DNA from: Antedon mediterranea
Lineage: Eukaryota > Echinodermata > Crinoidea > Comatulida > Antedonidae
Length of the DNA stretch: 64,000 bases
Direction: 5' to 3'
NCBI RefSeq assembly: GCF_964355755.1
Contig: NC_092677.1
Span: 19,004,101-19,068,100 of the forward strand
The notes beneath the pieces were generated by a model that had not been told where the DNA came from, ran no database searches, and saw only the letters and a program-made list of their open reading frames with translations. Positions 39,792 to 53,584 of this stretch are shown here, in pieces. How positions within the stretch are numbered: position 1 is the first letter of the stretch; the number at the start of each line of letters is the position of its first letter. A program made the translations under genes and the position numbers.

Positions 39792-40437
39792 GGGTGAGGT
39801 TATACTTTGTATATTGCATAAACAATAGGACAGTATCTGAAATCTTTCAAATGGAATACAGTATTTGTAAGTAGATTTCAATGTTTTTTTGGGGGGTCTA
39901 AAGTGTAAAACTAGTTCAGAATGGAAAAGTAGTGCAAATAGCTTATTTTCTATTAAGCGATGGATCATTTATGAGCTCTTATTGACATTTTTGAACATCA
40001 CAAATATTTAGATAAAAAACTTGCTATGCTATGTTTTTGATTCGCGCCTTATGGTAAACGTGTTATATAAGTAAAGTATTGTGATCTACTGAAAACACAC
40101 ATTTCTAGTTTGTTGTTGCGTACTGTGTATTGTACAGTACAGAAAGTGAATATAAACCCATAAAAAATGAGGCAGTATGATTGTTCATTTGGTAGTAGTA
40201 GGTATAGTTATTAATGTAGAATGTATGCCTTGGGCATAGGGAATTAGTAATGCAGGTTATTGCATGGTATTAGTTAGATCACTCCTAGTACTCGGCTATC
40301 CTTACTAGATTCTCGGAAATCACATGCTGTGTTGGTCTAGGGTTAGCCTAGGCCTTCCAGCTTCATTTGGACAGGTGAATGGTTACCTTTTGTACTGCAC
40401 TCATCTCTGTGTTTAAATACCAGGAGTGGATAGTTTC

Positions 40438-40710
40438 TTTAAAGATGTATTGTCCCCCTGAAAAAACAATTCTTAAACAATTTTTTGTTTAATATTCCAT
40501 TTCCAACATAATAGTTATCCACTTTGACCAAAAATTGGATTAAATAAATGTATTACCTGAAAAAAATGTAATTCAAAGCAAAAAAATGGTCAAATTGGCT
40601 GCCAGCCAGCCAATGGATTTTTGGTTGAATTTAACCATTTATTTTGTCATTTTACAAGTTTCTATGGAAGTGATTAAATTTATTAAAACTACAAAATAAC
40701 ACATTCAAAG
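40438..40710 (+). mobile_element. Single end of the AAGATGTATTGTCCC MITE family
   Basis: Begins TTTAAAGATGTATTGTCCC like the MITE at 26546. Internal sequence (TTCAAAGCAAAAAA, TTTTTGGTTGAATTTAACC, GGAAGTGATTAA) matches the reversed copy ending at 53584. No opposite terminus seen. Confidence 0.65.
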
Positions 40711-40855
40711 TATGATTTAATTAATCTTCATTTTTCATGTTTTAAGCTTTAAGATAGAGATTAACAATCTTATCCATGTTGATTATTAAATGTTTAGTAT
40801 CCAAAGCAAAGTATAGACTATAAACAAACTAAAATGTCAGTATAAAATCTTCTTT

Positions 40856-40909
40856 ATACAGTACTATTTGTTTATACAGTACTATTTGTTTATACAGTAC
40901 TATTTGTTT
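40856..40909. repeat. 18-bp x3 perfect tandem repeat
   Basis: Three identical copies of ATACAGTACTATTTGTTT. Confidence 0.97.
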
Positions 40910-43582
40910 TCATGAAAAATTATTTTAAAATAATGTTTCATTTGAAGCTAGAAATAGCTTAATATCAATGCGATAATATTTGGTAATAAGTTGCATATTT
41001 TAAAAGTATTTTGCAAATTAATAGTAATTTTAATATCCAGTATAAAACAAATTATAACATACTACTAATGAATGAACATAATTTTAATAATTTGGTTATA
41101 AAGATCAATATTATATTTCTTCTGTTACCATTTCATCAAATTATTCTCGATGTTTCTAGGCATTTTGTTGAAATGCAATTTTCTAATTATTTCTTCATAA
41201 CCATGACTACAGTGATAGAGCTGTAATTTAGATGGACATTTATCACTAAACATTTGTTTATTCTGCTAGACTACAGTATCTGATACCAAATTGCATACAT
41301 ATTGTATTATGTGGCCTAAATTCTGTAGAAACAATAGCAAGATTTCATATTATTTATACATTAACACAGAAATCCTTTGGATTTATGTAACAATATATTA
41401 CTATTATTTTTTATTGATGGTGACAATTGGTTTTCCTTTTTGGATCATTGATTATTAATATTAAGTGGTTTTTTTTTGTGGTAGGCAAGCACTTTGAATT
41501 AAGAAAAAGAATATTATACAATACATTATAAATCCCTATATTTCTAACCTGGTAGTATGAATATTATATAATTACAGTACGTAAGAATATAAATATTTAC
41601 AGGCATTACTTTAAAAACATTTAACCAGTCATTTCATGTCTTGAATGAAAAAAAAAGCAGCCCCCCCCCTCCCCCACCACCCAATTGGGATTCAACAAAC
41701 CTTGGAACGTTTTGCTTGATAATGATATGCAAAAATAATCAGTAAAACTATATTTTGTAGACTCACTTTGACAATATGCTATAGTTGTGTAGGTTTTCTG
41801 GTAAACAGCAGTACATACTCAATTTCATACCATGGATAAAAGCCTAGCCTAGCTAGGCTCTGTGTGTACTGTAGGTCTGCTGGTAAACAGCGGTAACATA
41901 CATATCATACCACGACTAAAAGCCTAGCCTAGCTAAAGTCAAATTTTGTTATTTAGCCAAATGAATCAGTCCCAGCTACTGTTATAATTTAAAAAAATAT
42001 TAATTTTCGTTGTATTTTAGACCAACTGTTTCAAATTGTTTTTAATCATACAGTTTATATCAATATAAATTTTAAAATCTCCAAAACGCTATGTTATTTT
42101 TGTTTTTTTAAGCATGGCTGGTCATGTGTGGCTGACCACGCGAAAATCGTGTCCTAAGACACCCGCGCAGCGGGTGAATATTTATTAATTGGGTAAGCCC
42201 AAGAGGTGCGAAAGTAAAAACATTGAGGAAAATGAAGACACGTATGGTTGTTGAATGTACAGATTTTAATATACTGTAGGCCACATCACCCCTTACATTT
42301 CCCACCATTATGGCCACGCCGAAGCATTTCCATCGTGAAGGGAAATTGCCATCCAGATTTTACACCAACAACACATAAGCCGGCGGGCGGCCCTGCTGTA
42401 TATACAGTAGTCCCGCATTTAATGCATGTGTGTATGTTTAGCTAATTCCCTGTTAGACTACCAGTTCCCGAATGTTGTTTTGTTTACGCACTGTACGCAC
42501 GAGAAAAGTTTATTAAGAAGGGTCAAATATGAAACTACATTAAATAGGCAGCGTCTAAAATGCATAACGCATAAATATTTGGTTTCGATAAAGATTAAGA
42601 TAACGTTCATCGAAAAGACTATATTGTTTCTTTTTAATCTAAAATACACTCCTAATCCTATCGAAAAATAGCCAATCCTGGTAAATAGCCGACCGTCGGA
42701 TGTCATTTTGTGAAGCGCACAGCATGTGATAGTCTAGGTAGACTTCATCATCCATGTGTTGTGTAATGTCTGTTTCTCAGTGCAGTCTACCTCTGCTAAC
42801 TCCATCATATTGAAATAATGAAACGCCTGGTAAAACAAGACAAAATGGAGCTTGAATTAAACAAGATAACAAACAAAATAAAAGCTTGGATATCGACAAG
42901 TAGACCTTTTAGTTGGACTTTATGCTTTCAACAAAATGATGATTTGATTATCTATTTTATCTTGTCATCGCCAAAATGGCTAGAGCAGCCGTTTTATTTT
43001 TCGCCAATCTGGAAACGTTTTGGCGATTGACCAGTGCAAGCCCCAGGGTATTTATAATTTTTTTTAATACAATTTGTGACCTTAAATTAGATTTACAAAA
43101 ATGTAGGGATAGTGTCTTTAAACAGTCTATAAATAAATAATAACTTTACTATGGTAACCTATGACCTGTTACCTGCTTACCATTTGTGGGTAGTGTACAT
43201 GCTATTAATAGATTACTGTTCTATTTTTGGTTGTATACACTATTTGCTATCTTATTTTAAATGTCATGTCATCAGCTAGTCCTATAAATAGAATGTTATT
43301 GAATATGTTGGACTTGGCCAACCAGTATGACCTATGACATTTTGCATGCTTTATTGAGTTGTCACATGCATGCTGAATATTTCTGTATGTAGTATTGAAA
43401 ATGCTTTAGTACCAGTCGACCTTCCCATTTATACCACCCTTGTTCTGAATGCATTCAGTAAAACCCCTCAATTACAGTACATACTGCACAGGCCTGCTGT
43501 TGTTCGTAATTCAAAATATTCGTAAAATTGAGGTTACATAGATTTAAACTACACTATATCCCATAAGGCCTAAAAACAGCCA

Positions 43583-43715
43583 TAAAGTCATTAATGATGT
43601 GGTTCTATAAAAATATGACGAAACATGTCTGACATTAAAAGTTTTTATGTTGCTATCAAATTTGTGTTAATTTTACTTTCTGTTCGTAAGTTTGGCCACA
43701 TCATTAATGACTTTG
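43583..43715. repeat. 19-bp perfect inverted repeat with ~95-base spacer
   Basis: AAAGTCATTAATGATGTGG (43583-43601) and its exact complement (43697-43715). The arm contains the palindrome CATTAATG. It could be MITE ends, but flanking duplications are not evident. Confidence 0.8.
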
Positions 43716-45898
43716 CCTCGACTAGTACAGTAACCAAGCAGGACCTTAGACAGTTTAAGAAACTTAACAAGAAGGTCGCAAAAGCAGACGCGGATATATT
43801 TCTTAAAGAATATATTTAATGTACGTATTTCATCATGATGTCATAAATTTGCATTCTTAAAATTGAGAATTTGTTAAATTGAGGTTTGTATTGAGGGTTT
43901 TTACTTGAAATGAAAATGTTTGTAAATGAGAAATTAAAATTAAGAAGAAAACCAATACAACAAACCTTTTTCATACCCGGTTCCTACCATGTCTATATAT
44001 AGTATTGCCTTAATAAGAAAGTAAGGGTCATATCAGCTATTAGGCTTGTCGATCGACCCAATACCATCAAGCAAGTATCATACTTGAAAATATAATTATT
44101 TTATTTCAATAACTAATATTGTGTAAACAAGTTAAAAAACCTGATTGGAAAAAATGTAGCAATGATATCCTTAAACACTATTGTAATAGAATGTATGAGA
44201 AGTGTCTAATTATGAGAAGGTTGATCACCAAAAATGCTAATAGAATTCTCTAAATATAGTTCTTGATATAATGAAGAGATATGGCAGATACTATAAGCCC
44301 ATTTTTAGTAGTAATAAGCTTTCCCAGCAGAACACAAAATAAGAAAATTGGAACAAAATCGCATGCTATCTATTAGGTAAATTTAGTAAAAATTTGTTAT
44401 AGTAGGACTATACAGTAAGTTGTCACTGTCCATAAGTTCACCTAACCTCTTTCCCATTTCTCTCTTTCCCATTTCTCTCTTTCCCATTTCTCCCTCTCCC
44501 CCTCCCCAAAAAAATCCTTATAATTTTGGTCCTAGATTGTTTCTGATGTATTTAATATAATTTTGACTCTTAATAATAATTCTTGTCATTAATATTATCA
44601 AGCATGACAGAAAGGTCTTAAAAATAGTGAATTTATCGATAAGGGTACAGAGCGAGGGTGTGGGATCTAGACAACTCTTGCAGACTATAGATTAGACAAT
44701 CCTGTTCTCTGTAACAACACATGATTTAAATGTGTAGTCCTGTGGCTGGGGAAATTGAAGTCCCTAGATATATTGTGATAGCTTTAATCCATATTAAGCT
44801 TTTCTCTGAGGGATTTTGACAATTCCTGAAAGAGCTTATCAGCAACCATTCAAACTAAATTAAATTGTATATTATTTTCTTTGATTAATTCAGGGCTGTT
44901 TATATTTCAATATTACATTTCAATTTTAACAAATGTTATCAGTTAAACCCCAAAACTATTAAAAAAATGTTATTGTTTGTACTGTAAATCAGTACTATGC
45001 AATGTTTACTTAGACCACTGTACTGTAGAAGGAACAAAAGTTGTGTTAATTTAATATTTAGGCAAGCAGTAGGTAAGGATTGTGGGGATAACAGTATGAT
45101 AAAGACAGGTTAATATAATGCAAACAGACGTAGATCATGCATTATTTTGAAGAGCCTAATAATATAATATTTAAAATGGGTCAGCGGGTCAGCAGGTCAT
45201 AGCACAGAGACAATGCTAAGCTTTGATATTACAGTTTAAACTAGGCTTGAATTACTATTGCATTGAATAGGCTAGTATAAATTTGTATTTAAGCTTATAA
45301 ATTAGTTTAGATTTGTTTTGTACCAGTTGACAGTAACACTATTGACGCATCGTGCTATAAATAGCTCCTGCGCTAAATTTAGACAAAACAGGAAGACACC
45401 CAGCCTTGCTGGGTCACCTTGTACAAAGGGATTTCATTCAGGTCATTATCGTTAACAAGCGTTTAATGAAAAGACAAAGGCAAGGTGGATTAGTTCTGGG
45501 TTCCAATGATTTTCGAGCACCTGAGTCATGCTTACACATTTAAATTTGCTGTGCTAATTATTTCATTACCATACTGTAGAGAATTAAGGTATATAATTCT
45601 ACTATTCAAGAAAATATTTGAACCTTAGTATGGAAATTTTTTTAATTTTTAGTTTCAATTTTTTAACCTATAAATACTTGTTTGTACAGTATTCATAGAC
45701 TGGTTCTAGGCTTTAAGCTTTATTCTAAACTTGCTTCCCATGAACATCATACATTTATAATTAAATACTGTATGCTTGTTAACAGTATTGACACACACAC
45801 ACTTTATCATGGCCACCAAAATGCTCTGATAATGTTGCCACTTATGGAATACATGGCCTAAACTTATTTTATAATATTTTGATAAACTATAATAATAA

Positions 45899-47635
45899 CT
45901 AGAATTTAATTGTCACTTTTACAAATTATAGGTGATCATTTTTATCATTTTATTGACATTAATATTTTTTAAACATGCACATGTACGTTAACAATAACAT
46001 ACGATCTGAAAATGTTGATGTATGCCATCCTATTATTTTTATACGCTTATAGTGTTGAGTTGTGCCTATTATTATTATGCCATATACAATATGTAAAGTA
46101 TATACCTGTATATCTATATACAGTGTAACATAGGTGAAATTACGGGACACACATGTTCTAAATTTTTGATATGATGGAATTATCAAAATAAACTCGAAGA
46201 GGACAATTTCGAAAGATAATGAATTGAGCAAATAAATATAAGAATTGGAAGAGAATTTGGCACGTAGAAGCGCAATGCGCGCTCTTTGAAATGTTTATAA
46301 CTTTGACTATTAAAAGAAAGTTAAAAACTGACCATATGATAACATCACATCATCTGATAAGCTTAATTTTTATATGAATTCATATCTACATTTCATCAGC
46401 TTTCATAATAAGTTATAATCTTCAAGGTCACCTTTAATTCTGAAGAGCTGTAAGATATTCAAATGTATGGTGTAGGTGAAATTACACGACCTAGGTTATT
46501 CAAGTTTTTACGCATGATGACGTCATCAAAATGTAAATGTTGACAACTCATGAGAAAGATAATTAATTGAGCAAGCACATACTAAAATTTGTGCGAAAAT
46601 CGGGTTCAAATAACGGAGATGCGCTCTATTGAATTTGATAACCCACACAAAAAGAAAAAAATTACTAATTTTTAAATTCAAGTGGCCATTTGACGACGTC
46701 ATACCATTTTGTACGTCTAATGTGTATATACATTTATATCTACAACTTTAATTGGCTTCCCGAATAAGTTAAAAAAATTGGGGGTCATCTTGCATTCTGA
46801 AGAGTTATTTTCATTTTAAAAAAGTCATATTTTTCACCATTTTCAGAACTTTTGTGAAATTAATGTCCGCATTTTGTCATTTTTAACGTGCTCGTATAGC
46901 GTTATTTTAAGTTTGAATGGACTCAAAATCGAAGAATGTATTAAGGATTGTGAGTAGAATGTAATGTATACATCAAATTTTATTTTTTACGCTTTTTAAA
47001 AATCGTGTGCGCAAAAACAGTTTTTGCGCAGTAATTTTTTTTAAACACGCAAATGGCCTATTTCATGCTCTAAATTGATCAAAACTTAATTTTGAGCTTT
47101 TTAAAATTTTGAAGCGCGATTTCACGCGCATGACCTTGAAACGCGCGAGTTTTTATTTGCTAATATTTTTTACCGATTTTACCTATCGAATGTTGTGCCG
47201 TTATGATATGGCTTGTTGAATTTAAAAAGTAGTTTTTACATCTCTTTCGTCACATTTATAACAATTTTAAAGAGCGCGCACTGCGCATCTATATGCCAAA
47301 TTTTCTTCCAAAATTTATATTTTTTTGCTAAATTCATTATCTTTGAATGTCATCTTCAATTTTAATTTGATAACGTCATCATACCAAAAAATTAGAACAT
47401 GATGTGGGTCCCGTAATTTCACCTATGCTACACTGTATGGATATACAGTATACTGTACATATTATATATGACACATAATAGGTACAACTAAGCACTATAA
47501 GCGTATATGCATCATGTCATAGGATGGCGTACATCAACTTTTTACGAACGTACATGCATGTTTAAAAAATGTTAATTTCATTAAAATTATAAAAATGATC
47601 ACCTATAATTCGTCAAAGTGACGAATTAAATTCTA
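45899..47635. mobile_element. 1.7-kb element with two outward Helentron-type 3' ends
   Basis: The right end reads TGATCACCTATAATTCGTCA, AAGTGACGAATTAAATTCTAG then T. The left end is the diverged inverse (CTAGAATTTAATT...ATTATAGGTGATCA). Arms pair for over 400 bases, including TAGGTGAAATTACGGGAC and the CGCGCTCTTT stretch. The inside is related to the 61767-63231 element. It may be an inverted dimer or foldback derivative. No protein coding. Confidence 0.65.
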
Positions 47636-47696
47636 GTTTTTATTTATTTCTATCTTTATTGTGACGACAGTATTGTAGAACAAAATAAAACGTACT

Positions 47697-48118
47697 CTAG
47701 ATTTGAACTTGTCACTTTGACGAGTTAGTTATCCGCACCACAAACGCCACGTGCACGTCATATGTTGGAATATTGCACACAGAAAAAGATTATGGCATTA
47801 TGACCTGAACTGAAGAATTTTGTGTAAAGTATATCAGTACACACTGTATACTGTATGCATACTACATACAGTGTAGCATAGGTGAAATTACAGGACCCGC
47901 CTTTTATTCAAATTTTGAACATGATGACGTCATCAAAATGAAACACGGAGATCGCAATTTTGGAAGAAAATAGTCCGATGATGACGTTACAATGTCCGAG
48001 AGGTAAATAATTTGCACAAAAATGACAGAAGGAAAAAAGCATAATACAGAAAAAAATATGATAAAACAGGACAGTTACATTTTACAAGGAGTTATCCGCA
48101 ATTAAAGCGGATAACTAA
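47697..48118 (-). mobile_element. Short Helentron-like element (TTATCCGC family)
   Basis: Read on the minus strand: TTAGTTATCCGC at the 5' end, then GCGGATAACTCCTTGT. The 3' side has GCGGATAACTAA, then a hairpin (ACTCGTCA-AAG-TGACaAGT) and CTAG. It is an internal-deletion version of 61767-63231; both ends match closely. Confidence 0.7.
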
Positions 48119-48128
48119 CAAAGATGAA

Positions 48129-49582
48129 CTAGATTTGAACTCATCACTTTGACGAGTTTGGGTTATCCGCACAAATGCCACATGCACATACATTAAAATA
48201 TAAACGCCAACAATTATGCCATCCTATGACATGAATTAAATGTTTACAGGACTGAATTTTACCAATTTTGTGTCGTGAAGCATACAGGTATTTACGGAAT
48301 ACACTGTATATGTTATATACAGTGTAGCATAGATGAAATTACGAGACCCATCTTTTAATCAAATTTTTAACATGATAACGTCATCAAAATGTAACATAAA
48401 GATTTTAAAGATTTATGTGGCCATATGGTCAGAACATCCAGTAGATACAAATTTGACATGAATTGATATTACAACCCAGCTTCCATACTACATTAAAAAA
48501 ATTGGGGTAACCAGCCATCCTGAGGAGCTATAACTGATAAAAAAAAGGTATTTTTTGCACTAATTTGCATTAAATTAACGATTATTAAAGTTTAACGTGT
48601 ATGTGCGTCATTATTTTGCAATTCAAGTTCATCAAAATGAATGAAATGTACTACAGGTGGTATGAAAAACAAAAATCAATTGCAAAAACTATTTTTCTAC
48701 GCTTTGTACGAGCTGTGTGCACAAGTGTGTGTGCAAAACGCAAACAATTTATACAATTTTTTAAATGCTCAAAATGACCTGAAATGTATGCGAAATTTCA
48801 TAAAACCATGCATACTTACGCTGTGCATCTCCAACATCATATAACAAAGTTTGCTGCACATTTACAGTTTAAGGTCAATCTACTTACAAAGTTATACGTT
48901 GTTATGTTCACAAAAATTTGAGATACAAAATTCTGGGAATGAAATAAGAATAAGATAGGAAAACAAAATGTTTAGATGCCCTATTTTTTTACCATTTTCA
49001 GCACTTTTGTGCAATTATGTGCATTTTTTCATCTGTAACCTGCTCGTATAGCGTTATTTTAAGTCGGAATAAACTCAAATTTGGTGAATGTGTTAACGAT
49101 TGTGAGTAGAATGTGATTTGTACAAAACAGTCGTAATTCTTACGTTTTTTAAATTTAAAAAAATGTGTTTTTATGTGCAGTAATTTTTTGAAACATGGCC
49201 TAATTCATGCTGTAATCAAAACGTTATTTTAAACTTTTTTAATTGTTAACACGCGATTTTATGAGTATGATCTTGTATGTGTGTGTGCGTTTGTTTTTAT
49301 TTGCAAATATTTTTACCCTTGACCTGAACTTATTTTAGTGAATTTGATTGATAATGAAGACGAGTTATACAGTACTGTAGAGATATGCCTGATAATGTGA
49401 TTTCACAAAATGGCGTATAAATGATGTCACGGATGAGTGATCACATTGAAAAGCTTATAAGGATTAAGATAAATTATTTGAAAGATATTGTGAAATTTCG
49501 GTGATAATTGACATTTACTTTTTTCAGAAAGAAACAAAGAAGAATAATAATAAAGATTTCATACAATAATAATAGGTGATCA
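48129..49582 (-). mobile_element. Helentron-like element with mixed ends
   Basis: The 3' end (plus-strand 48129) is CTAGATTTGAACTCATCAC with GAGTTTGGGTTATCCGC, like its neighbour. The other end, near 49560-49582, has CATACAATAATAATAGGTGATCA, which resembles the TGATCACCTA terminus of the 45899 element. The boundary is approximate. A chimeric origin is inferred. Confidence 0.45.
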
Positions 49583-50479
49583 GTTTATTTTAAATGATCA
49601 TAAATTATTATTTAGAAAATGTACATTTCATTGAATTCAGACATTGGGCATTGAAACATGTTTTTCTTTAGTGAATATTATGATGGAGGAAAGTGGAAAA
49701 AATAGACAATCATTGAACAAACATGGAAATGAGATAGAAATATTATAATGAGCAGTATTTGTTCTGGATACACTATATTGTATCAGTGTTGCACACTCGA
49801 TCTATTGAAACAGTGATTTCTTTATTTAAAAATAAATTATTCCTAAAACAAAAATCTATCTCATACCAAAATGCAGGAACAGGGGTCAGATTTATCAAAT
49901 TTGCTTAACAAAAATTTGTCTTAACTTTGCCTTAAATCCTTGATTTCGGATTTATTAATTATACTAAGCAAAAATATTTGCCTAATTTTGTCTTAAATCT
50001 AATACAAACATCTTATCTCATTTTTGCAACAAAATTATTTTTCTTCAATGCAAGCGTGCTAGTCTGAGACATTGCAAGTTTGGAAAGACTATCCGCAGTA
50101 TCATGGACTTTAATAAAGATATTGATCTTCAGTAAGATAGCCTAGAAATTAGACGAGCAAAACAAAAATTTTGAGATGCATTAAGTGTTACCCATTTGAC
50201 TACCCAGAAGCTACTTTTATAAAACTGTATCGGTTGCAAATACTTGGGCCGCTGTTATTGATACAAATAAATAAATGATGATTAGTTTTGAGTTTAGAGC
50301 AAATGATTTTCCCATGTATTTCAAATTGTTGTGCCTTTTTGTCTATTTTTCGTTTTAAGACAAAATTTGCTCTCTCAACATTTTGCGCATGTGACAAGAA
50401 AAATTTAACTAAGATAATTTTTTTGCTAAGACGGTGTGATAAATAAGCATTTAAATTTGAAAATCCGCAAAAGTAATTT

Positions 50480-52208
50480 ATAATCAACTTTTTACACGTT
50501 TCATGTCATTTTAAGCATGTAAAACTCCCATACGCGTGTGGACTTTTACATGTGAGGTTCACACATAACATTAAAACATAATTTTTTTAAACCATTTCGA
50601 CTTAAAATCATGTCATATGAGCACGTCGAATTAGACAATTAGCGCACATTTTTTATGAAAAAGTTCAGAAATTTGTCAAAATTATGTCTTTTTTTACACA
50701 GTCATAGTTTTTTTTTTTTTGATTTACCACTTTTTTTTATTTTGATGATGTCGTCATGTTCGTAAGCATGAATAACTTGGGTCACTTATTTACATCATTA
50801 CAGTAAATTTCAATGTTATAGCTCCTCAGAATGAAAAGTGATACTCATAATTAAAACGTTTTGTGGAAGCTGTTGAATTGTAGATACGAATTCATTCACA
50901 ATATATAGTGTATACTGTAGGCCTATATACTGTACTTGGACACAAAATAGAGAACCAGCCCTTAAAATTAACGCCGGCATTCGGCATTGCCGACGTAAAC
51001 GGCGATGTGAGTCTAGCTAGGCCTGATAATTATCTACGCGTCGATCGTAGGGTGGTTCGTAGGGTTAGTAAACACCATTGTCATCGCCTTTAGAAGCATG
51101 GACAATGCAAACAAACAATGTATTGTTTGCTATATAAAATCCTGTCTAAAGCTAGAAGACGTAAATTTTTGTAACCGCCATACGCATCAGTTATCCTAAT
51201 TTGGCCGGACATCCGCCGACGAGACGACATCAGGCCCGTGGGTCTTCAGCTCATGCAAAGAGAGTTTTGGCGGCCTACACTATAAATGATTTAATCCTAC
51301 CTTGGGTTAGCAAATTATAAAAACGACGACACCTAGGCTAGGACATTAACAAAATAATGCAAAATAAATATATATTCCATGCTAAGATTTAAGTAAGATA
51401 GGCCTTTTAAATAATTTTTTTAATGTGTAAAGAAAATGCCCGACTAGAATTTGGATGGAAAGAAAAATACATGTGAATCGTGGGAACAGTTTAGAGCAGC
51501 TAAGAGAGTATTATCATGCGACACAAAATCCAGGTACACGATCTTAATTAGCCTCCCCTCGTACCGAGTTAAAAAAAAAACATGTGAGAGGTTGCGGTAA
51601 ATAGAGAGTAGGCCTATCGTGTTTCATGCCATGTGACCAAAAAAAAACTAGGTCTGTATTATTTACGGTCTTCTGTCGGCAGTCTTTTTGAGCGACCGAC
51701 TGAACGTTCTGATACTATATTTAAAATGAATTGTTCACAATCTTTTTTGTCGGGATCGTTTCTGGAACGACTGGACGTTCATTATATTACTTTTATTAGT
51801 TGGTCTAGTTCATTGTGTTGGATCGTGTCTCTCTGTTCATTCACATCGTGGGAAATTTATATTCGCCGTTGAGTAGATAAACACGCACGAAGGAAACGAT
51901 TACAATTAAAAAATATTTTATATTTCTTATTAATTTACAACTTGGTCTTCCGCCAGTCACATTAATTTTCACACCTTGTTACTTCACTAAGAACATCGTA
52001 GGGTAGTTTATTAAGGTTACGAACTCCCTACGAAGTTCAGAACGTAGCTCATTGAAAGTTGTTTATTGAGGTTACGAAACCAAACTGTTCAGTTTATAAT
52101 GGCATAATCTTTTTTCTGTGCACATTTTATGAAACAGGCTTAACGTACGTGTGCATGACGTTTGTGGTGCAGATAACTAACTCGTCAAAGTGACCAGTTC
52201 AAGTCTAT
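50480..52208 (+). mobile_element. Helentron-like element, interrupted
   Basis: The internal part (50480-50950) is a reversed relative of 61767-63231 (GTTTTGTGGAAGCTGTTGAATTGTAGATAC). The 3' end lies at 52095-52208: GGCATAATCTTTTTTCTGTG, GCAGATAACTAACTCGTCAA and CTAT at the terminus. About 1.1 kb (~50952-52085) absent from relatives sits between. The 5' edge is uncertain. Confidence 0.5.
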
Positions 52209-53359
52209 TTTTTTTCTTTCTGTTAATGTTGTGTCTCGCGTATTTCTAAAACTTTCAAACATGTTAACATTTTGTAACTTTCTTAACATATCGTCATTCA
52301 CATGAAATTGTGCAGCTAACATTTTCACGATGTTTACAATTGCGCGCAATTGTGACTTGCGTGCGATTTTATTTTGTGTTTTTAACATACAGTAGGTCGG
52401 AAACGAAACAACATTTTAAATTGAAACTTCGCAAAAGTGTAATTTATATCATGCGTTATTCTGTGTTGAAAAGAAATAGCAAATTCCACAGAAAGTTACG
52501 CACGCACACAAGTTAAAAAAAAAAGATAAATCTACAGTAGTTGATTACATTACTACTTTTAGTGCTAGGAGAAAGTCTTTGGTTGCCAATATTATTTTGT
52601 GATTATATTAATAATTTTTGATAATTTTCAGGAGCAAACAACACTTTTTATTTAGTTTAAGCATTCTTGTATATAGTACACAACTGCTGTTTTCTCTAAT
52701 TGCGGTATTGGCAGTGGAAAACATAATCAAAGCAGAGTGAAGTGTGTTGTTGTACTGATCTTATTCTCAAGTTGATGATCTAATCCAAATATAGTAACAA
52801 CACATCCTTCTAGTTTCTAAAAATAATAGTAACGAAAGGTGTAATGAATATCTGCAAAAAAAAGATAGACTTTATAAAATAAGAGTGCCAAACCTCCAAA
52901 GCTAATTCACATGATGCTATATTTAGAATAATTACAGAGTATATGTCTTAAATTTGATTCTTGTAACGGCAAATTTATTTTATAATACATTACCATCTAA
53001 TTGTTCCAGATTATTACTTTTTCAAGTCTTATTATTATTTTTTTTTAAATACAGTTTCGTAAAAATTGTTTCTTTGCAATAATTTTGCGGTACTTATAAT
53101 ATCAAAGTAAAATGTTTTGCAATACTGTACTGTGTATTATGGAAGTCCATCACAAAATGAATACTCGCCCTTACCAAATAAGGGGCGACCGTTTCAGCCT
53201 TGCTTATTTCTAATTCTGACAGTTAAATCAATCGATTATTTCATCTTTTTTAACTTTTTATAGTGGTCAATGTTCCTTTTTTATTGTTGTGCAGCTTCCT
53301 GGCAACAAAATTTAATTTACTTTGGTATATGAAAAATTAAGAATAATAAAAAGACTTTA

Positions 53360-53584
53360 AATAGGCCATTTCACAGTTTTAATAAAGTTAATCACTTCCG
53401 TAGGGGAAAAAAAAGTATTTTTTTTTACTTTATAAAAAGACAAAATTAACAGTTAAATTCAACCGAAAACTCATTGACTTCCAGTTAATTTGACTAATTT
53501 TTGCTTTGAATAATACAGTTATGGTATATTAAAAAAAACATTAAACATTTTTTTTTCAGGGAGGACAATATATCTTTAAATAAT
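53360..53584 (-). mobile_element. Reversed single end of the AAGATGTATTGTCCC family
   Basis: On the minus strand it starts TTTAAAGATATATTGTCC and matches 40438-40710 through ACTTCCGTAGG...TTAATAAAGT. No partner end seen. Confidence 0.6.

Noticed and set aside
39548-39968. Reverse-strand Pro/Ser-rich ORFs (LPAPPIGVPTRSSHW repeats)
   Set aside because: Created by the 25-bp minisatellite.
53297-53340. GTGCAG|CTTCCTGG as the missing next Gs-alpha exon (phase fits C-TTC-CTG)
   Set aside because: Only Phe-Leu matches. The frame then reads ATKFNLLWYMKN and stops, with no donor and no KIDVI-like sequence.
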